Source of the DNA: Pyrenophora tritici-repentis
Taxonomy: Eukaryota; Ascomycota; Dothideomycetes; Pleosporales; Pleosporaceae
Direction of reading: 5' to 3'
DNA length: 64,000 nt
NCBI RefSeq assembly: GCF_003171515.1
Contig: NC_089390.1
Span: forward strand, 1 to 64,000
This document shows positions 19,028 to 28,216 of this stretch, in pieces. The position numbers and the translations under genes are program-made. Each line of letters starts with the position of its first letter. Within the stretch, counting starts at the first letter, position 1. A model generated the notes under the pieces. That model was not told where the DNA came from. It did no database searches and saw nothing but the letters and a program-made list of their open reading frames with translations.

Positions 19028-21990
19028 TCATCAATGTTAATCGAGGCAATCAGAAGAAGGATATACTCCTGACGCATGTCGCGTACGTACCAGGTTTTCT
19101 CACGAACCTCTTCGCCCTTGGACGCTGCCGACGCTCAGGCATCCACTTCGATTCAGGGCGCAACATCCTCTACAAAGAGAGGATCTCCAATGTTGTAGCC
19201 AACCTTGAATACAGTCATGGCCACTGGCTGCTCGATGCGAAGGAGGCTGATCGCCCTCCTCGCCATGAGCTTCTCAGCATGGCTGCAAGATCGAGCCAGG
19301 AGAAGGCTCCTCAAACTGTCACTGCGATGCGAGCGCATCAACTGCTCGGACACCCAAGCTATCAGGCACTTGAACACCTTCAAGATGCAACTACTGGCCT
19401 CAAGATAGGCACAAACGGAAAAGGAGATCCATGGACAGACGATTGTGTATCGTGTATTCAAGGCAAGATGAAGGAAGACATCAGTCGCCGTCCTCGCGCT
19501 GATAAAGCCTGTCGACCTTTCTATCGCATTTCAATCGACATTATCCAACTTCAGGAACATGGCGCAGTATGTTACAACGGTGACGTATGGGCATTGCATG
19601 CAGTGTGTGAGTACACGAAATTTCATGAGATCTGTACTCTCAGGAGTCGACACAAAGCTACTGTTGTTCCTGCTATTATTCGACTCATCAACAAGATTGA
19701 AAGAGTATACGGCTACCAGGTAGCTATAGTCTTCATGGATGGAGACGTTGGGTATGGCAGAGCTGAGGCACACCTCGGTTCCTCTGCTCAAGAAGAGCTA
19801 TCATCAGCAGGTATTAAGGTAGAAATGAGATCACCTGATACTCCAGCACAGCTGGGGGGTGCGGAGAGAGCTGGAGCCGTGATTGTTACAGTCGCCAGAG
19901 TCATCCGTATCCATGCTGGTCTACCTAAGGCACTAGCTAATGAGCTAGTCTGTACTGCGGTAAGACTCCTCAACGTCACTCCGACAAAGGCTCTTGAATG
20001 GCGTACGCCACAAGAGATGGTCACTGGCATTCGACCAGATCTATCACGACTCCATATCATTGGAAGCCGTGGATTCATACTTGACAAGCATCTCCTAAGA
20101 GGGGATAAACTGGAGAAGCGCACCTTTGAAGGATTCCTTATTGGATACGACGCTTCGAACATCTATCGAGTCTGGATACCTACCACGAATCGAGTTATCC
20201 GTGTACGAGATGTACGCTTCATTGATGAGCTTTACAAGGAGAAGCCATCAACAACACCCGTGGAGCCTCGCATTATCGAGACGGTCCACATTCCTGAGGA
20301 GGAATACGATGGAGATACCATTGTCGTGGCGCAGCCTGTACGACAACGACAGGAAGCAATCACTACGCCTGTCCTACCACTAGATCATGTATCTGAAAAG
20401 GAGTATGATAGTGACACTATTGCAGTGTATCAGAAGCCTGTTCGCCAACTCCTCTCTCCATCTCCTACACCCGCTTTCGAAGGACAAGATCGAAGTCCTT
20501 CTCCTGATCCAGTTGAACAACAACTACTGCAGGAGTCCTCTGCTTTGATGGACTCATCTCCACACAGGACACCTGGGGGGTGGAACAACTACGACGACGA
20601 CGCTGAGATCTACATACCAGATCGACATCAGAACAATGCTCCGCAACGACGAGACCCGAATCTCTCACAGGACAACATCATCACTGGCAGACGACGTCGC
20701 CAAGCGCACTACATCGAGGCAGCCCCTGACCTTTCTAAGTACTTTGCTTTTTCTGCTACGATTGCGCAAGCAAATGATGCTATCTCAGCTGCATCACAAC
20801 CAACGCGATCTGATCCTACTCGCATTCATCGCGATGATCTTCCGCCTCCACCACGTCACTGGAAAGAACTGAAACGTCACGCTCATGGAAAGCAATTTGA
20901 AGCTGCTGCTTACGCAGAATTCAACAGCTGCTGGAAGAAAGGCACCTTTGCCAAACCAGACATCACAGCAGACACAACAGATGCTGTACCCTTGATGTGG
21001 GTATTCACCTACAAATTTGATGAAGATGGATATCTTCTCAAATACAAGGCTCGAATTGTCGTCCGAGGAGATCTGCAGGATCAGTACGGCGATACGTACG
21101 CAGCTACTCTTGCTGCTCGCCTCTTCCGAGCTCTTATGGCTCTTGCATGTGCTTTCAACCTTAACGCAATGCAATACGATGTGCCAAACGCGTTCCTTAA
21201 CGCTACACTTAATCGTCCTCTACATGTACGAACTCCGGATGGATTCCAGGATAGATACGGCCAGATTCTTCGACTTCTGCGCGCCCTGTATGGCCTGAAG
21301 GAAGCTCCACGCTTGTGGGCTATACACCTCCAAGCTTCACTGCGAAAGCTTGGGCTACACCCTGTTCAAGGGTTCCCATGCCTTTGGATGAACGATCGGA
21401 TAATCCTGTTCTTCTACGTGGACGATATCATCATCCTCTATCACCCCGACTACCAAGAAGATTTCGAGAAGCTCGAACGACAGCTTATTAAGCTATATAG
21501 CCTGCGCCAAATGGGCAACGTTAAATGGTTCCTCGGTATTCGAGTTGAGCGAGTTCTTGCTAGCCGCCAGCTCTACCTAGTCCAGGATGCGTTCATCAAC
21601 AAGGTCTGCACTGAGTTTGACCTTATCCGCTCTGATGGAAGATACCCTTCCACGCCTCTCTCCTCTACGTCGAGGCTATTACCCTACGATGGAGTGTCTG
21701 ATCCTTTGCTTACGAAAACCTATCAACGCCTTGTTGGCAACCTAGCGTACATTGAGATCATGACGCGTCCTGACGTCGCTCACGCTCACTCAATCCTTTC
21801 ACGGTTCCTGATCAATCCAGGACCAGTTCACCTCTCGGAGATCAAGCACGTGTGGCAATACCTGTACGGTACTAGGTATCTGGCCATCAGTGCTCGAGGG
21901 GTGAGCCTACCCAGACGTTTGCAACAAAGATCAACTCAACACTGCCTACGTTCTTCGGTGCTGCTGATGCCTCATTCGGAGACGATGTAG
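19024..21990 (+). CDS. copia-1 Pol: protease end, integrase, reverse transcriptase
   Basis: This is a continuous frame of 988 codons, read from the frame break rather than from a true start. It begins with the end of the protease (LTHVAYVPGFLTNLFALG). Integrase shows an HQLLGHPSYQALEHL / DDCVSCIQGKM zinc region, ISIDIIQLQ, VIFMDGDVGYG and DTPAQLGGAERAGAV (acidic triad candidates). A long Pro/Ser/Glu-rich linker is followed by reverse transcriptase with DVPNAFLNATL, LLRALYGLKEAPRLW and the catalytic FFYVDDIII box. The frame ends at 21990 after an indel near 21900 that shifts the RNase H domain into another frame. Confidence 0.9.
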   Translation: MIINVNRGNQKKDILLTHVAYVPGFLTNLFALGRCRRSGIHFDSGRNILYKERISNVVANLEYSHGHWLLDAKEADRPPRHELLSMAARSSQEKAPQTVTAMRAHQLLGHPSYQALEHLQDATTGLKIGTNGKGDPWTDDCVSCIQGKMKEDISRRPRADKACRPFYRISIDIIQLQEHGAVCYNGDVWALHAVCEYTKFHEICTLRSRHKATVVPAIIRLINKIERVYGYQVAIVFMDGDVGYGRAEAHLGSSAQEELSSAGIKVEMRSPDTPAQLGGAERAGAVIVTVARVIRIHAGLPKALANELVCTAVRLLNVTPTKALEWRTPQEMVTGIRPDLSRLHIIGSRGFILDKHLLRGDKLEKRTFEGFLIGYDASNIYRVWIPTTNRVIRVRDVRFIDELYKEKPSTTPVEPRIIETVHIPEEEYDGDTIVVAQPVRQRQEAITTPVLPLDHVSEKEYDSDTIAVYQKPVRQLLSPSPTPAFEGQDRSPSPDPVEQQLLQESSALMDSSPHRTPGGWNNYDDDAEIYIPDRHQNNAPQRRDPNLSQDNIITGRRRRQAHYIEAAPDLSKYFAFSATIAQANDAISAASQPTRSDPTRIHRDDLPPPPRHWKELKRHAHGKQFEAAAYAEFNSCWKKGTFAKPDITADTTDAVPLMWVFTYKFDEDGYLLKYKARIVVRGDLQDQYGDTYAATLAARLFRALMALACAFNLNAMQYDVPNAFLNATLNRPLHVRTPDGFQDRYGQILRLLRALYGLKEAPRLWAIHLQASLRKLGLHPVQGFPCLWMNDRIILFFYVDDIIILYHPDYQEDFEKLERQLIKLYSLRQMGNVKWFLGIRVERVLASRQLYLVQDAFINKVCTEFDLIRSDGRYPSTPLSSTSRLLPYDGVSDPLLTKTYQRLVGNLAYIEIMTRPDVAHAHSILSRFLINPGPVHLSEIKHVWQYLYGTRYLAISARGVSLPRRLQQRSTQHCLRSSVLLMPHSETM

Positions 21991-22469
21991 AGACTCGTCG
22001 ATCATCTGCTGGATACGTTTTTATGCTGTACGGCATGCCTGTTGACTGGAAGGCTACCGTACTTCGATCAGTAACCCGCTCTACTACTGAAGCAGAGCTC
22101 TACGCTCTCTCTGCTGCTGGCGTTGAATCGCAATACTGGGATCGCTTCTGCCGCAACATTGGCTTCACGCTTCACACCAAGAAGGCTCTCTGGTGTGACA
22201 ACGCTCAGACTGTACGCCTCGTACAAGGCGATTCTGATCGAATTCAAACCAAGCTTCGTCACGTCGACATTCATCAAATGTGGCTCCGCCAAGAGGTGGA
22301 AGCTGAAAGGATCACTGTTGAGTGGAAGCCTACTGCTGAGATGCCTGCTGACGGCTTCACTAAGCTACTTCCTCGTCAGAAACACGAGAACTTTGTCAGA
22401 CAGCTGGGCATGAAGGACATCCGTCATCTCATCGTCAAGGACGTGCCATGTCCTGTGCCTCATCCATAG
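21900..22469 (+). CDS. copia-1 RNase H domain, C-terminal end of Pol (shifted frame)
   Basis: In the frame that opens after the G run at 21899-21902 the sequence reads TFFGAADASFGDD, SAGYVFMLYGMPVDWKA, STTEAELYALSAAG, ALWCDNAQTVRLV and HVDIHQMWLRQ. These are the acidic residues and helices of copia RNase H. It ends 53 bp before the polypurine tract (22523-22534, CCTCAGGGGGTG) that adjoins the 3' LTR. Confidence 0.88.
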   Translation, partial: GEPTQTFATKINSTLPTFFGAADASFGDDVETRRSSAGYVFMLYGMPVDWKATVLRSVTRSTTEAELYALSAAGVESQYWDRFCRNIGFTLHTKKALWCDNAQTVRLVQGDSDRIQTKLRHVDIHQMWLRQEVEAERITVEWKPTAEMPADGFTKLLPRQKHENFVRQLGMKDIRHLIVKDVPCPVPHP

Positions 22470-22534
22470 TTTAGTCTGCATCTCTTTCAATTTGTTTTTG
22501 AGGTATCCATCTAATATGGAAACCTCAGGGGGTG

Positions 22535-22701
22535 TGTCAGCCCTCAGGGGGTGTGTCAACTAGAATGTTCTACTATCGTCACAGCTACGTAACACACTGC
22601 TGATCTGGAATGCTCCAGATACTCTACTTCATGTATATAGTCGCTCTCTGCAACTCTCTCAATAGAACAACCTTCTCTCTCATCTCTCCTCTGATCCAAC
22701 A
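22535..22701 (+). repeat. copia-1 3' LTR
   Basis: Matches the 5' LTR at 17324-17490 base for base as far as I can compare, including the internal polypurine/LTR-junction duplication at 22542-22558. Followed by the target duplication TATTG. Confidence 0.95.
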
Positions 22702-22706
22702 TATTG

Positions 22707-23203
22707 CGATGCCCCCCTTGCACTGTGTTGCTATGCCGTACGCTCAGTAGCTCTGGCCCTCGCGCTGGCTGCCCACCCGTTATATGCATTAACACCGCCA
22801 GCTTCTCGCGAAATTCTACCACCCGGTCCATGTATCGCTCTATTGCCTGTCGGTCTACCCCTGACTGCGTCCCGGGCTTCATGAACCGACTCCGGATGCT
22901 GGCGCTCTCGCCTACCCGCTCAAATAACCACCTCTCGCCGTTGACGGGCATGTTTGTGCGATGATCCTTCAAAAAGTTCCATCCTGGCCGCTCGTCGGTT
23001 GGGTTGTCACGTATGCTCTCCCATGGCACTGCCGGCACCGGCGCTGCCTTGCTGCTAAACATTAACTCCTCTGTTAATAATCGCCGGCTCTCGCTAGCCA
23101 GCCCATGTACCATGCCGCGGAACTGCGCCATGCTAAAATGCAGCTCTTTGTACAGCAGCTCGTCGCCGTTCGTCCACTCTACATGCCCGCGGGTTGTAGT
23201 GTT
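22707..23203 (-). pseudogene. Middle segment of the split helicase gene
   Basis: Minus-strand frame between the MITE and the copia element. It reads TRGHVEWTNGDELLYKELHF ... WLFERVGESASIRSRFM ... LLSVRHSNTVQGGHRN, a segment preceding the RecQ core in fungal telomere-linked-helicase-like proteins. It joins the upstream part across the MITE and the downstream helicase core across the copia element without frame change. No catalytic motif is visible in this part. Confidence 0.85.
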
Positions 23204-23365
23204 TAGACTCCGCAACAATCAATTCAATCCGGTCACTCTCCTAGACCCACTTACCTATCTAGGTAGGGCTTAAACTCCTATAGGTAACTACTAGGCTTAA
23301 AGCGGTAATCAATCAATCCAATCTGAACCTTCTAGGACCCACTTAATTGATTGTTGCGGACTGTG
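23204..23365. mobile_element. 162-bp hAT-type MITE with 8-bp target duplication GTAGTGTT
   Basis: Terminal inverted repeats (TAGACTCCGCAACAATCAAT at the left, and the complement of CACAGTCCGCAACAATCAAT at the right) bound a non-coding 162-bp element. GTAGTGTT is present at 23196-23203 and 23366-23373, the 8-bp duplication expected of hAT insertions. The same 162-bp sequence recurs at 36661-36822. Confidence 0.93.
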
Positions 23366-25010
23366 GTAGTGTTGTAATGGATCTTCAATCCATACGTCCG
23401 CAAATCCAACATCCACTGCATGGGGCTATGGCTGCCGCGCACCATGAACCGGTCCATCATCTTCTGCACTAACTGCAAACACCCCTTGGGACGCCGTCGC
23501 TGGCTTGGCCCGCTCTCGTACGCGCTGTCATCTAAGTCGTCGTCTGTCTCATCGCCGCTATCCTCCTCGGGCCCTGACATTTCTAGTCCCTTCTGCACGA
23601 CCATAAACCGAGCGATCTTGATCACCGCCGATAATATCGGCGGGTACTGCTCCGGCCCCTTCCATCCGTCCTCCTTGACGCCCAGCACCGCCAACGCGCA
23701 CACCAGCGGGCTGTCATACTCTCTACGGGTGATGCGGTGGTTAAGTAATGCAATGCAAAACTCCAAACACGCTTTCTGTATCTTAGACAACTTCTTAGGC
23801 TCGGGGCCTTCTCCCTGACCTGGCTCTTCCTCAGCTACCTCTATCGCCTCGTCTATGTCGTCCATCATCTCCTCGTCCAGCTCTTCTCTCTCTTCGTCCA
23901 TATCCTCGGCTTCATCTTCTTCGTCTCCCTCTATGCTCCGCTTTGCCTGTTCGATTAACACCTCCCATGCCTCTCGCTGCCGGCGCGTAAACCGATACTT
24001 GGGCTCTTCCACCCGTGCTCTTTCTGTGTGCGTGCAAAAAACATTAACATCTGCTGCCACGGTCGTGTGTGCTTGACAATGGCGTTCTTGTCCATATACG
24101 GCTGTAACGGCTGGAACCGGGTTTGGTGCATCTCTGTGCGAATTGCCTCCAACCGTATAAACACGCCAATCCGGTCAATAATGGATGCCTGGCTGAACCG
24201 CGCCAATCCATCCATGGCTGCCCAAATCGCTGCTTCCACCGGCTCGGCCTGCTGCTCCTGCCTGGCATCTGGCTCTGCCACGGGCTCCTCGATGCACGCT
24301 AACAAATCCGGCCTCTCCATGCCCACTAGGTACGGCAACCACTGCGTCCGCTCCAGCCATGGGTTCACCTCGTCGCGCTCGCCCTCCTGGATCGTCGTCT
24401 GCGCCCGCTTCTCGATGTCTGCCCACGCCTTGGCCATCTGCTCGCCCACTCGCGCCCATGCTGCTGCCCCGTCTACGGGCACGATTTCGGGGCCTTCTCC
24501 ATCCTGGCTGGGTGCCTGGACCTCAAAGTACTGCGATCCATGCCGGCTGCTGAATAATCGCTGGCAATGGACCAGCCGGTACCCCTTATCCATATGTGCC
24601 TGCACGCTCTTCTGCCTGGTTCGACTTGGCCGCCCTCGCTTCTTCCCTGCTGACCATCCTTGATGGTCCTTACGCCAATGCTTTCGTATAGCCTCCTTAC
24701 TTCTTGCTACATAATAGCAGCAGCTGGAGTCAAATTGGCATAACATCCCGTCTGTATACACTGGCAATTGCCGCACAGGCTTTGGAGCACCAGTCGGCAC
24801 CTCGAGCTCACTAGGGTACTGGACTAACCCAGCCCAGCTGCGAACCTGCTGTCCAACTGCCTCAGCCTCCTTGTAACTAACCTTATGCTGCTTCTGTAGA
24901 TGGCCCTCAATCTGATCTGGCCATACTGCATATCTGCACTCTCTGCATGCCGCTACGCTGTGCTCAGGCACATGCTCGAAATACTGGCACTCGATGCTAG
25001 GTTTAGACAT
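23366..25010 (-). pseudogene. N-terminal segment of the split helicase gene (C2H2-like fingers, acidic linker)
   Basis: The ATG at 25010 opens MSKPSIECQYFEHVPEHSVA. Two Cys/His fingers follow, AACRECRYAVWPDQIEGHLQKQH (C-x2-C-x12-H-x4-H) and a second with CQFDSSC ... HWRKDH, as in DUF3505-type fungal proteins. A basic patch, KKRGRPSRTRQK, may bind DNA. Near 24000-24015 the frame shifts by one base: KEHGWKSP continues as KYRFTRRQREAWEVL in the next frame. The remainder has a Glu/Asp-rich linker (DEEDEAEDMDEEREELDEE). It ends at the MITE in LKIHYNTTT. Confidence 0.85.
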
Positions 25011-25144
25011 GTTGAAATATCGACGCCTACCTGTTCTACTCGGCTTCTTATATACACGCGCTGTTGATCGCTCTCTCGGTGCTTACTCCGGCGGCGCGCG
25101 CGCGGCGGGGTGCCGAGCCTCGCGACCTCCTGACCCCCCAGACG

Positions 25145-25175
25145 CGTAACCCTAACCAAGAACACCAAACCCTAA
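25145..25175. repeat. Short interstitial telomere-like sequence upstream of the helicase gene
   Basis: TAACCCTAACC at about 25147 and a second ACCCTAAG about 18 bp further on occur just 5' of the helicase gene, next to a GCGCGCGCGGCGGGG stretch. It holds about two units of TAACCC, so it is only suggestive of former telomere proximity. Confidence 0.45.
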
Positions 25176-25179
25176 GCTC

Positions 25180-25998
25180 CTGAACCACATAGTCTGCTGC
25201 GCTGTAAATTCGTCAGATTGTGCGTCTACGTATGCTGAGTTATATGTCTAAATTTGGAGTAATTTCGACTATAGACTAAAAATGGGATGTACTCCTGAAG
25301 TTTAATGGGATAAACCCCTGGTTCTAGTATATACCCGCCATACGCGTACTTCTCAGCACTAACAAAAAAATGGTATATTATAACGTACCATTGAGCGCCC
25401 TGGGTTAGAGATTAGATTGTTGAGAGAGTGTGTGTAGGTGTCTGAGTGATGTCCGATGGGATCCTTCGCGATCCCATATGGTTTCCACTGTCCGAGCGCC
25501 CTTCGGGTCCGTTCATTCCCACTTGCTCCACCACATCCCTCCCTCGCTCAGGAGGAAGGCCCCCTCTTCCTCATCCACAACCGAAACCCACTCAGACAGG
25601 CCGTGAACTGCCTCTGCATACTAAGTATATCCTTAACGCCTACCCTTCCCTCCATACCCTCTCCGATTCCTTCTCAGACAATTTTTCCTAACAAATGAAA
25701 TATTCTACTCCGCATGTATATCCCAGTCTGCTCTTTTCCTCCTTCTTTGGGCCCTATTTGCAATCTATTGCCCTCTTCTCTTCCGACCCCTCTATGATGC
25801 TGTTGCCTAGGCGGTGCCCCGCTTTTCTGAGCAGCTATCGGACCCTGGTTTTCGCGCACCATCGCAGCAAACATTCTACCAAGTAACGACACCAACAACG
25901 CCTCGCCACACTCCTTCGCTGCTGATCGCTGTTGTGTCGCATTCACCGCGTTGTTGCCTTCTCTTACTGCTTCCTACGTTTCTTCTCCCTCTCTTCTT
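25180..25998. other. Intergenic region between helicase gene and tandem gene A
   Basis: No coding sequence is recognised. The block at 25530-25640 (CCCTCCCTCGCTCAGGA... CACTCAGACAGG) is repeated upstream of gene B at 27866-27960, so it belongs to the duplicated 5' region (promoter or leader) of the two paralogues. Confidence 0.6.
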
Positions 25999-27634
25999 AT
26001 GGCGCGCCGAACAACCTTCGGTTCGGAGTCTTCCAGCCTAGAGCCATCGCATGCGCCCGCCTCACGTTCGCCTGCCGCTGAGTCAGCGCGTGCCGAACCC
26101 CACTCAGCGCTCGTCGCTCCCCAGGATCTAGCCGCTGCTCCTAATCGCAAGAAGCGGAGCCAAGACCACGTCGAGGGTGATGCCCTAGTTCTTGCCGCCG
26201 CTCCCTTAACCGTCACTCCACCCTCAGCAACTTCTTCCGCCGTTCCCATTGGCATCCACTGGCCGAACGTCTCTCGCGCTGAGGATCCCCCAAAGACAAA
26301 GAAGAAGGTCATTCCTGGTGGCGCGGGCTATCGGTTCAACAAGCTCTACGACTATCCTTCATCATCTTCAGCTAAGCCGCTTATTCTGGACTTCCGTGGG
26401 TTATTTTCCCTTTTCTTTCTATTGCCGAACATCCTTCTGACATTCTCTTTGCATAGTACGTGAGCACGCGAGCCGAAAGATCTCCGTGAAGTTCCTGAAG
26501 GAGCTTCAGGCTGTCCTCGTGGAGTGCAGCGATGGTGGTATACTCTTAGGCCCTCGCATACGGGTGTTTGCTGTCCGCCCTGGCGATGACCCCTCAGCTG
26601 CTGTTCACCATCGCAAGTCGCTGCAAGTAAATCCTCATCTTCAAGTTGACTTGCAGCCCGGTTTCCGAACCGTTGGCGAGTACTTTCGCCTATCGAATAA
26701 GACTAAGCGGCAGCTGTACGAACCGCATATCCAGTCCCTCCTTAGCTCTTATGCTTACGGTACTAAAACTCGCGGTTTCTCTTCTGCTGAAGCCGATGAC
26801 CTCTCAGATGTACACGAGGAGGCATGTGGTCGCTGTGCAAAAGCTGGTGTAAAGCTTGCCCATGAGACTTGTTCTCAGGTCTACCGTGGTACAAAGCTCC
26901 TATACGACGGCTTGTGTAATAACTGCTTGTATGCTGGCGGCACTCAGGCTTGCTCTTTTAGACGTAAGTTTCCGAAGATCCCTCAGATCTTTCGTTCCTC
27001 GCCTTTCTTGACTCTTGCTAACTTTCTCTTTTTTTTTTTTTTAGGAACTGACGTTGTTGCCCGGGGTGTGAAAGCCTCTGGTGCCACTGAAGGCCTTTCG
27101 GTATCGAACATCCTTGGTCTTCCTGCTATCGGACCCAATGCTCAGGCCCTTACTCGCTCCGCTCTGTCTTTCGCGCCAACTCCGAGCACTCCTCGGAAAG
27201 ACAAGGCTTCTTTTGTATGGGGTTCCGGAAGCAACGCCCACCGCTATGGTGATCACCTAATTGCTATCCATAAGGGCGAGTCAGTTTTGTACCAGCCTTC
27301 TCTGTCTTCTGATGCCTCATCTTCTGCTCCTTCTGATGGGGATTCGTCTTCTGATTCCGCTGAAGATGAGGATCTCGAGGAAGATCTAACTCCTCAGATG
27401 AGGGCGCCGAAGCGGGTTCGGAGACATTCTCCAGCAGCTGAGCCTACGCCTACTGCTCCTCTATTCCGTCGCTCCGCTCGCCTCGCTCAAGTCCCGATAG
27501 TTAATCTTGAGTTGTCTGATGATGACTCGGTGGATGGTGACAACGATATTGAGATGATAGACTCTGGGGATAATCATGATAAGGAATTTGCCAATGCAGC
27601 TGCTTCTAGTGCCGAAGATAGCTCAGATAGTTAG
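25999..27634 (+). CDS. Tandem gene A: Cys-rich (DUF3716-like) protein, three exons, 497 aa
   Basis: Predicted exons are 25999-26395, 26457-26963 and 27045-27634. Intron 1 is 61 bp (GTGGGT...GCATAG); intron 2 is 81 bp with a GCTAAC branch site and a long T run before the AG. All phases agree, giving 497 residues. The N-terminus is Ser/Ala/Pro-rich and low-complexity. The central conserved block (LREHASRKISVKFLKELQAVL ... LSNKTKRQLYEPH) leads to a Cys array with spacing C-x2-C-x11-C-x14-C-x2-C-x8-C (CGRC, CSQVYRG, CNNC, ACSF), which resembles the fungal DUF3716 domain. The C-terminus is acidic, Ser/Asp-rich (nuclear-type). Function unknown. Gene B downstream is a paralogue with the same intron positions. 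Confidence 0.82.
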
Positions 27635-28216
27635 GGCTCCACCACGGTGTATGTTGCGCTCTGGCTTGGTGTCTGGCTGATATTCATGTAGAATAGTTGT
27701 CTTTCGAGTTCTTCCAGTCCTTGTCTGAGGGCACATCGAGAGCGCATTCGTTGCCCCTTTTTCTCTCGTAGTAATCACATCCTTGCTATTGCCATCCATC
27801 CTGCATCTTATCCTGTGCCCGACTTCTACTTAGCTTGCTCGGTGTTAGCTGTGCTCGACAAACTCCTACATCCCTCCCTCGCTCAGGAAGAAGGACCCCT
27901 CTTCTTCACTCTCATCTGAGAACCTCTCAGACTGCCGCTGATAACCCGCCACGTATTTTCTACATCCCGCCTAGTACTAGCTCTTCTTTTTGCTCTCCAT
28001 CCTGTCGCCCTGCTCTTTTGCATCTTACTCAACTGCTCGAATTCCGCTCAGCACACCCATAGCGGGGTAGCTTGGGCTGTGCGCCAATGTTTTGATTTTC
28101 GCGTGCGAAAGGGTCTCAGCTACCCCGCGCCTACGTCACCCACTTCTCTGCCCGTCTACTCTGTTTCGTCGTTTTCTCTTACTTCTTCACTCTATTCTCT
28201 CTCCACCAGCTGCAGA
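27635..28216. other. Intergenic and 5' leader region between genes A and B
   Basis: Contains the second copy of the shared leader block (27866-27960: CATCCCTCCCTCGCTCAGGAAG...CTCTCAGACTGCC), equivalent to 25530-25640 upstream of gene A. No other feature is evident. Confidence 0.6.

Larger units (their letters stand above)
17324..22701 (+). mobile_element. Ty1/copia retrotransposon (copia-1), complete, 5.4 kb, target duplication TATTG
   Basis: Two 167-bp LTRs (17324-17490 and 22535-22701) flank gag-protease-integrase-RT-RNase H in copia order. The LTRs appear identical by eye. The element is bounded by the 5-bp duplication TATTG at 17319-17323 and 22702-22706. It sits inside the helicase gene in the opposite orientation. 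Two frame breaks, both in G runs (19017-19021 and about 21899-21902), interrupt the polyprotein. Identical LTRs imply a recent insertion. Confidence 0.96.
14695..25010 (-). pseudogene. Telomere-linked-helicase-like RecQ gene, split by a copia element and a MITE
   Basis: Once the copia element (17324-22701) and the MITE (23204-23365), with one copy of each target duplication, are set aside, the minus strand encodes a protein of about 1,580 residues. The order is N-terminal C2H2-like fingers (DUF3505-type), an acidic linker, a middle region, a RecQ helicase core, an acidic Glu/Met repeat and a Cys-rich C-terminus. Reading frame is kept across both insertion sites (HYNTTT|TRGHVEW and GGHRN|IFIEDG). 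One additional 1-bp frameshift lies near 24000-24015. The architecture matches fungal helicases found near telomeres (family knowledge); 3'-5' DNA unwinding is the expected activity. The copy is inactive as it stands. Confidence 0.85.

Noticed and set aside
25145..25175. Chromosome end or telomere fusion
   Set aside because: Only about two TAACCC units, with unrelated unique sequence on both sides.
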